From Apostichopus californicus (lineage: Eukaryota > Echinodermata > Holothuroidea > Aspidochirotida > Stichopodidae): a stretch of 25,006 nucleotides of DNA. Of the stretch, positions 1-9,200 are shown one piece after another. Position numbers and translations under genes: made by a program. Below the pieces are notes generated by a model, which saw only the letters and a list, made by a program, of their open reading frames with translations, ran no database searches and was not told the origin of the DNA. How positions within the stretch are numbered: the first letter of the stretch is position 1; each line of letters starts with the position of its first letter. The stretch lies in contig JAIPMN010006577.1 in NCBI GenBank assembly GCA_020650975.1, forward strand, positions 1-25,006, in the 5' to 3' direction.

Positions 1-117
1 TGAACCCAGAACATTTTTTTGCTGGTGAAAATTTGTAAAAAGTTAAGTTATAGCATTTTTAATTTTCCAGCCACAGTCATGTCTCTTTTTATTTTCTCTC
101 TCTCTTATTTAAATTAG

Positions 118-259
118 ATTGGTGGAAGAAGTCAAACAAAAGTGCAATATAGAACTAAAAAACGAAGACGTTTACATGGCAACCACTCTGGAGGCTTTTG
201 TGCAATTGTCTGTACGGAAGGGACGGGGGTTGGACGAGGAAGATTTCACTTTTGATGCA
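118..259 (+). CDS. ALDH1L1: ALDH1L exon a: end of acyl-carrier-like domain
   Basis: The acceptor is attag at 113-117 and the donor is GTAAGT at 260. The first base completes a split codon; 47 codons follow, starting LVEEVKQK and including [13 protein letters not shown]. This matches the helix after the phosphopantetheine-serine segment in ALDH1L proteins, so the modified serine is in an exon upstream of the window. The first 117 bases are intron. Confidence 0.9.
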
Positions 260-3200
260 GTAAGTTGTAGAGTAATCCAATAAGACTTAAGCAACAACTG
301 TATCACCTTTCCGTACCAAGGAAACCCTCAAACTTACGAGATGTCCATGTCAGGACTTTGTATTTGTAAGCTTTAAAATAATTCCAAAAAATGCTCATAA
401 AATTAATAGTTTCTAAATATTACCTTTTTTTTTTTTTTTTTGATGGATAAAACAAAGTGGTATTTAAAATAAAAAATCTACTTTAAAGCAAATTTGAGTC
501 AAATTTATGTATAATGCACCCAAAAATATTGATATATTTATCATAATGTTTTTGTTTCATCTATTGTTATACAGGTTGAGATGGAAGTCAACAATATGAC
601 CATTAGGTTCCCTCATCAGCTCTTTATCAATAATCAGTTTGTGGATGCCAAAGATAACGTGACCTTTGAAACCATCAACCCCACGGATGAATCTGTGATT
701 TGTAAAGTTTCAAAGGCCTCCGTTGACGATACAGACCTAGCTGTCGCTGCTGCCAAGGTGAGCAGGACTCTCTGGTTTTGTTTGAATCTTACCGAAAGTA
801 AAAAGTTTGATCACTAGCTCCACCCAGTCGGGACTGGCTTTTTTTCTCCAATCCGTACTTTCGCGTCGCACTTCCAAAGCACTCGTACCGACGGTATGAC
901 CAGTATGAATATCATGTTTCTATCCAGATAAATGGTTGGAACTGGTCATACTGTCAGTGTGAGTGCTTTGAAGCAGCATATGGGAGGACAGTATGGAGTG
1001 GTAGAAGCATTAGAAAGTTGTCCCAATTGGCTGGCTAGAGCATTTCACTTCATGTATAGCCAGTAGTTTGCCTTTTATTATACAGCCAGTTGGGACAATT
1101 TCCTAGTGATAATACCTCTCTAAACTGTCCTCCAATATCATGCTCAAAGCACTCGGACAGACAGTACAATCAGTTCCTAACCTGTATCTGATAGGAACAT
1201 GATATTCATACTACTCATACTAACACTACGAGTGTTCTGAAGCGGGACATGACACTACAGTATATAGAGAATTGTCCCAACTGGGTGTTATTATAACACT
1301 GTACAGTATACTGTTGCACAAATTATTCCCACAAGAATAAAAGATAATCCTAGACAGATTCAAGACAGAAACAGTAGCTAACATGGCCTTCTAATACCAT
1401 ATATTATTCAGGGTGGTGCATGAGTGCTGTAATACATTTGTTCAGTCTTACCAACACACACAGTGCCTAGTTTACTCGTGCTGTAACCATTTTTCTTTAA
1501 ATAATTATAACTAACAGGTGTTGTTGTTGTTCTGTTTCCACAGGCTGCTTTTGAAGAAGGAGAATGGGGCAAGATGAATGCCAGAGACAGGGGAAAGCTT
1601 ATGTTTAAGTAAGTCTATCATTTTGTGGTATTTGGTAAACAAGATACTGGTGTAACACAGGAGAAGTTGTATGATTGGGGGGGGGGGGGGTTACTAGGGC
1701 ATTGAGAACAAGGCCCTCCCACCTTTCATTGTCAGTATGGGGAAACATGGTTCATTCAGAGGAATGTTTATATTCATTCGGGGAAGTGATAGACCATTGC
1801 TGGGAGTGTACACCCCCTTTTCAACTGCACACACTCACAAATCCAGAGTATTATAACTTAGCACAACCTTGCACTTTAGAGCTAATTAAAGACCTAATTT
1901 ATAGTTTTAATTATGCCTCAGTATGCACTATGTGACACTTTTTTTTATCTGGGGGATCAACCCTTCCCCCTTCCCCAAACCCCTTAATCATGCCAATGTT
2001 TTATCAAAAGCTTTGAGACTTTTGGATGTGTTCAACCCAAATGAACAATATTTGATAAGCTCACATATTTGTGCAGTGAGTAGCCATACCACCCTGCACA
2101 CACAGAGTCAGCTGTGCGTGGAGAGTCTATTTTTATTGACAAGAGTTGCGCTCTTACTTTCAGACTTGCCGATCTAATGGAGGAGCACAAGGAAGAGCTG
2201 GCCACTATTGAGAGTATCGACTCTGGAGCTGTATACACACTGGCTATCAAGACACACGTTGGAATGTCCATCGATACATTCAGATACTTTGCTGGATGGT
2301 GCGATAAGATCCAGGTAGGGTCACAGGACCCCCCCCCCAACCCGGACAGAAAATGTCCCTCCTATTTCTATCTGATATGGGCTTCTGAGAGCAGATTTGC
2401 ACAACTTAAAAACTTTTAAAATTTTAAATTAAAAAAATTATGTAGTAATAATATTAGTTCCAACAACATTGTAATGAGTTAAGTGGAAAAAACAGAAGTA
2501 ACATATTTTGCTGATATAATTTTAGCTAGCGATTTGGCATTGATCAAGTAGTATTTATAACGATTGTCCAAGAAAGAGCACTGTTGCAGTAACGTTCATT
2601 ACTGTTATGTGAGGTAAACCTCCTCCCCCCTGCCCCTCCTTGTGCTCCGTCCTCTTGTGTTAATGAAGAAGCAATGTATATTTCTTGCCTTATGAAAGGT
2701 ATATGGGAGGTAATTATTTTTTCCTTTTTATGCTTTCTAGGGATCAACAATTCCGATCAATCATGCCAGGCCCAACAGAAACCTTACTTACACAAAGAAA
2801 GAACCAGTCGGGTGAGTAACAATTCCTGTTATTAAGGATTGCTGATGGATCAAGTAAGAACCCACAGATCCTTTATCAAAACTTGATCTCCCCCCACCCC
2901 CCCTCCCCCATAAAAATGCTTTATAGTAAAGGACATGATGATAACGGTTCCATTTTATTTCCTGATATTTTATTAAATAGAGTCAATTTTTCTCTTGATT
3001 TTAAATTCTATTCTTTGATGATCATTGATCATCAGAGATGTTCATTTAAGTATGAATGGATTAACACGGCTCGCAGGAAATGACTATTACCCGGACACGT
3101 CTGTTTACCTAACCTAACTGGCATTAGGGCATTACTTTAGGGCATTGCATCTTTGAAGGTGATATAATCGCCAACCATTTTCCTTGAGCTGTGTCTAGGA

Positions 3201-6200
3201 ATGTGTATGATAAAACAACAAATAAAAAAACTGGCAACAGTCATATTCCATTTATGTATTCTTAATAAATCAGACTGGATCAAGTTTGAAATTGACATGA
3301 CCACTCCCTGACTTGGTTTTCGTGAAGAGATTTGATTTGCAAATTTTTTTTTTAAATCTTTTTCAAATATTTAGCAACAACCTTTCATCGAAAAAAAAGA
3401 AAGAAAAAAATAACAGTTGGGAGGATGAATAAACTCAAATTGTTTGTGAATTGAAATTAACGTAGCATTCATTGTGAATCATAATTGATATGCTTACCAA
3501 ATGTCAACAATAGTCCTGGTTACAAGTATATTTATGTTTTCCTTTGACATCTTTCTATAATTTAGAGTCTGTGCCCTTGTGACTCCTTGGAACTACCCCC
3601 TCATGATGTTGGCATGGAAGATGGCTGCCTGCCTGGCTGCTGGTAACACAGTGGTCCTCAAGCCAGCTCAGGTTACACCCCTGACAGCCCTCAAATTTGC
3701 AGAGTTGGTAGTAAGAGCTGGATTCCCTCCAGGTGTCATTAACATCCTCCCTGGATCAGGTTAGACTTCTGTTTTTTCTTTTGTTTTCTTTGATTGATGA
3801 AAAAGTGGTGGCAATCAACTCAATAAAGTGCTAATGAAAACACTCAGTGTAACTTTACTCGTTGTGAGTAATAACGATAAAATTCCATCTCGTTGGGAGT
3901 TCAGAGATAATTCTTGAAACCTCCTTCTAGCAATAAGGGTGGAGACAAACTGCTATTTATTCACTCAACAGATAAAGAAAACAAAACACACAGTTTTTCT
4001 GTAATAACTGTTATTGATGGATTAGATTAGAGAGTTTTGATCGAAATAAAATAATTAAGAAACCTCTCCCTCTAGGGGCCGTGAACACCGAGAGAATGGT
4101 TTCACGTTTGGAAGGAGAGGAACAGTAAAAAAACATCAGAAGTTATTATTGTAGAAGGGATGTCAATGTTAGTGATTGTTCGTCCACCTACACATCTCAA
4201 AACTTCTGATACATTTTCTGTAAGCTACTATTAAAAATTTAAAAAGGTATTTCTTTAGAGTAAATGTAATATTCAGATTTAATTGAAAAAGTGCAGAATT
4301 TCTCAAGTATTTCTTCTTTACCCAAACATGAGACATATTATGACATTGAAATTTAGGGGAGGACTGGTTCACACCAGTGACAACCTTTGGTACAAATTTT
4401 TGTATCGAAGACAGAGAGGACAAGGTTCGGGTACGTCAGAAATGAAAATGTTACAGAGCTAAAGTATGAGCTCATTTTTAGAATGTTTTGAATGGTTGTT
4501 GAGGTAATTAATCCTACATTTTGGCAACTAACGAGGTACTTTGCACAAAGAGAGAAGACAAATGTTAGAAAACTGCTTTAATATCTACTGCCAAAAATTT
4601 TGTGAAGGAAACTATTGCTTTTGCAAACACAGCTAGCTGTTTTGAGCAATGTCGTTAGTGCAATCATGTTTAACAATCCTTTTGTTTTTACTTTGATTTG
4701 AATTCCTTCACTGACTTGCTTCTCGATTCGTTTGCCAGGTTCCGTGGCCGGTCAGAGGATGGCTGACCATCCAGATGTGAGGAAGTTGGGATTCACTGGG
4801 TCCACGCCGATCGGTAAACAGATCATGAAGAGGTAAGTCGAGGCGCCGGAGATGTCCACAAGGAAGAAAGAAAACAGTCATGTTGGGTGATACCTTTTGG
4901 GGTGGATTATTGTCTTGCAGGCATTCCCTTAATCTTGAATTTAAATTAGATTTGTTAGATGGGTATGCACTCGTTAGTCGGATAATTAATCAATGAATGG
5001 CCGTTGATATTACATATTGTATATTCAATTGTTCTTTTGTTTTTTCTTCAATTGTTTTGTTCTTTCTTCAAGTGATCTTAAAATTGTTATCTGCCTCATT
5101 TATATTTATACTGTTCTAGAAAATATGGTCTTGTCATGTCTGCATTTTAGTAAATGTTACTTGATAAATTTATTTTTAGGATATCAATTTTGAGATGTGG
5201 TTGAGCTGCTCAACTTTCCTTTTCAACTTTCTCTGTCATATATTTTGCTTTTCAAGTAAATGCTTTTGATATTGTTTTAGAAAATATCTGTTTATGTATA
5301 TTTTGAAATTATTTTTGTGTATTTATATTAATTTTATATGTAATATTGATTTATCAATTTCTTTAATATATATTCCTCCCCCTCCCCCTCCCACCCCAAA
5401 GTTATCACATTATCATTGTCCCATTTCAGCTGTGCCGTGAGTAACTTGAAGAAAGTTTCTCTAGAGCTGGGCGGTAAATCTCCGCTGGTCATCTTCGCGG
5501 ACTGCGACCTCACCGTAGCTGTCAGACAGGTGAGGAGAGAGATTTAAAGTTGAAAGAATAATTATCAAATATTAAAAATATATTGATGTTATTGGAGTTG
5601 ATCCAAACTTACCTCTTCCAAGTGTGAAAAGTTTCTTAGGAAAAGAAAACAAAGTACATCAGTAAAGAGAGAAATTTTGGCACAAGTTTTTAAATTTGCT
5701 AGGACACTGGCATGTTTTTTGTTACTATCTCAGAACTGTTTTCTTTCATGACAGCAAACTTGACTGTCATGACAATTTTCAGGTCTAGTTGGGGTTTTTT
5801 CGTTGCAATACCTGAGGAACATATATTATTAAGTGTGTAGGTTCTAGCTAAAAAAAAGGGCCTATTGTGGGGTATTATATGATCACAGTTATTGATTGCA
5901 GATGTGACTCTGTATAGTTCTTACAATTTTACAGGTTGGAAAACAAAATAACATTTGTCTGAGTAAAACTAAGATTACAGGGAACCATTAGTCATGGAAT
6001 AGCTTGATGATACATGCATGGATGTTTAATGAAATGCGCTGACGGTTAATCCCCATTCAGTCCCCTCCTACCCCATACCCTTCCATCACCCATCAACCTC
6101 CCACCCCATCCTCACCCTTTGCTTCATCCCCTCCTACCCCATCATCCTCTCCCTTTACGTCATTCCCCTCCTACCCCATACCCTTCCATTACCCACCAAC

Positions 6201-9200
6201 CCCATCCCCTCCTACCCCATACCCTTCCATTACCCACCAACCCCATCCTCACCCTTTACTTCATCCCCTCCTACCCCATACCCTTCCATTACCCACCAAC
6301 CCCATCCTAACCCTTTACTTCATTCACCTCTTCCCCTTTAACCATCCTGCCCTTCTTCCTAATTAAATTAAATGTGAATATCTTTGTCTACCTGTAAGTG
6401 TGCTTGTCAATCAGCATCTGTTTTACTTTTTCCTTCATTTCTCCTGGCTCGTAGTCATTGGGGGCAGTCTTCTTCAACAAAGGTGAAAACTGCATCGCTG
6501 CCGGACGATTGTTTGTGGAAGACACAATCCATGACCAGTTCGTAGAGAAAGTGGTATGTTACGTGTTCCTTTATACAGTAACAACAAATCATTATTACTT
6601 GTAGAGATTAGAAAGTCCACCGAATTATCTGAACTTTTGCTGTTTATATCCGTAGAAAATGTTCTTGTTATTGAAAGACATATCCAAAGGAAGTGTGTTC
6701 TTTTGTCCATAGAAAAGCACTCTCTATCGGATATACCGATAAATTTAAGCCCAAGTGTGATATTTAAGGTGAGATGTCAGACAGCTCATGACTAGTTCAT
6801 TAATTTTATATTGTCTAGAGCACTGCCACAGGGTTTGTTAATGCTGTCTCATGAATATTCAGTATGTCCAGACACCAAAATTATTCACATCTAGGGTTTA
6901 CAAATATCCTTAGGAAATGTTCTCATCTGTGAAAGATATATGCGATGGAAATGCATTCTTTTCTTTGCGGAAATACACTTTACTTTGGTTAAACCCTTAA
7001 ATTTATACCTAAAAACAAGGGTTAATAGGGAGCCAGTTTAGTTGGGACAATTTTGCCGGTGCTATGACCAATTGTATAGGGTACTTTTGATGTACTGTGT
7101 ACTCTTGAACTGACAGTATCAACAGTTGTGAACATATAATCTGATAGAAACAAGAATATTCATACTATATTCATACTATCCATACTATATTCATACCGCT
7201 CATACTATCCAAACAAGTGCTTTGAACTAGGACATGAAAGTAGAGTATATGGAGAACACTTTCCTAACTGGTAACAGACATTACAGCACATATACTCTGG
7301 TATATGTAGTTTAATGGTTAGCTTACACGCAGTACTTAGCCACAGCTATTTATTATTAGCATTATTTTAGCTTCTTCTAAATTTAGCTACTGTCTATTTC
7401 TATTGTATTCTAACAATAAGTGTCATCATTACAGTTGGATTCTAACATTAACATTTTCATTTATTTTTATTTTTTTGAAAGATAAATTCTGTCACACTTT
7501 CTATTGTTTTTCTAGAGTTAAATACTCACTTTCTATTGTTTTTCTAGAGTTAAATACTGTCACTTTCTATTGTTTTCTACAGTTAAATACTGTCACTTTC
7601 TATTGTTTTTCTAGAGTTAAATACTCACTTTCTATTGTTTTCTAGAGTTAAATACTGTCACTTTCTATTGTTTTCTATACTTAAATTCTGTCACTTTCTA
7701 TTGTTTTCTATACTTAAATTCTGTCACTTTCTATTGTTTTTCTAGAGTTAAATACTCACTTTCTATTGTTTTTCTAGAGTTAAATACTGTCACTTTCTAT
7801 TGTTTTCTATACTTAAATTCTGTCACTTTCTATTGTTTACTGTAAAGTTAAATATCATCACTTGCAGTTGGATTCTAATGATAAATATTGTCAGTCTCTA
7901 ATTTCTTTCTAAGATGAAACATTGGTAAACGTACATCAATTGTAATTTCTGTTAATTTTTTAACTCGTTACCAGGTAGAGGAGATCAAGAAGATGAAGAT
8001 TGGAGACCCGTTAGACAGGAGTACATCCCACGGCCCTCAGAACCACAGGGCCCATTTCGAGAAACTCATGGAGTACTGCGAAATTGGGATCAAAGAGGGC
8101 GCCACTCTGATATACGGTGGCAAGCAGGTTGACAGACCCGGTAAAGAGTTCATGATTTTAGATGCAGAGGAAATGCAAATTACGAACAAATTTGCATACC
8201 GAAAATGCGCACAACTGTTATGTACCAACTTTGTGTACCATTACATTTGGTTTTTGCTACACAATAAGTTTTCCTGGTTTTTTTTTTTTGGCACCAGATT
8301 TTAAAATTAAGTTGTTCTTAAGTACCTGATACTTCATGAAGCACTAGTATATTGAAATTACGTGAGGTAAATGTGTTGTTAATTGTATACCCTGTGCAAC
8401 AGTGTTAAGGGGCTTACTTTTCCTGGTGGTTAGATGGTGTCTTACGGTTTCTATTTATGGTTCACTACAGGTCTTTTCATGATGCCGACTGTCCTTACAA
8501 ACGTCCAAGACCACATGTTTGTGGCCCAGGAGGAATCGTTTGGCCCAATTATGGTGGTCAGCAAATTCAGTTCCAGGTTAGTCAATTATACTTTTCAGCA
8601 TAATTTGAGGCCTTTGGAAATTTGGAATTCAGTACAAAACAATAAAAACCTGCTGTTTCCTTCTGAATAAATAGTGGTCACTTTGGAAATACTGCCACTC
8701 TCTTTTGTCGACCCTATGTTCAGTATCATGGCAGTGTTTTTACATTTACTCAGCGCGAAAATGTAGAGGTGTTTCGCAGCTTGTCAAACACATTTTGAGA
8801 AATACTCTGCAGGTTTCATCAATTTATTGTCTTTTAATAATCGAAGCAGCTGCTCTGAGGAAAAGCAGAACGTGAAAACTGCATTTTGCTTCAGATGCGA
8901 CGGCATATATACGTACCAACATCTTTAACCACCTTCATCAGCCTGTATCTCTTGATCGTCATTTTCCACAGCAATATCAACGAGATGTTGAAGAGTGCCA
9001 ACGGTACAGAGTTTGGTCTCGCATCCGGTGTCTTCACCAACGACATCAGAAAGGCGATGTACGTGTCGGACAAGCTAGAGGCCGGTACCGTCTTCGTGAA
9101 CACCTACAACAAGACCGACGTAGCTGCACCGTTTGGGGGATTCAAGCAGTCCGGATTCGGGAAAGATCTGGGTGAGTGCAAGGCCAGAGATGTAACTGGG

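Noticed and set aside
581-583. ATG that could be taken as the start of a short ALDH protein
   Set aside because: The upstream exon 118-259 splices in frame and encodes the expected carrier-domain end, so this Met is internal, although a shorter isoform from an intronic promoter cannot be ruled out by sequence.
2032-2340. 102-codon minus-strand frame
   Set aside because: Shadow of the ALDH1L exon at 2164-2314 on the opposite strand.
7403-7645. 80-codon frame rich in FYCF and [11 protein letters not shown] repeats
   Set aside because: It is the translation of the intron 9 tandem array and is not under any sign of coding constraint.
7495-7858. Regular short repeats that resemble a CRISPR array at first sight
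   Set aside because: The units are directly adjacent, with no unique spacers, and lie in an intron of an animal gene.
8037-8228. 63-codon minus-strand frame
   Set aside because: Antisense shadow of the ALDH1L exon at 7975-8140.
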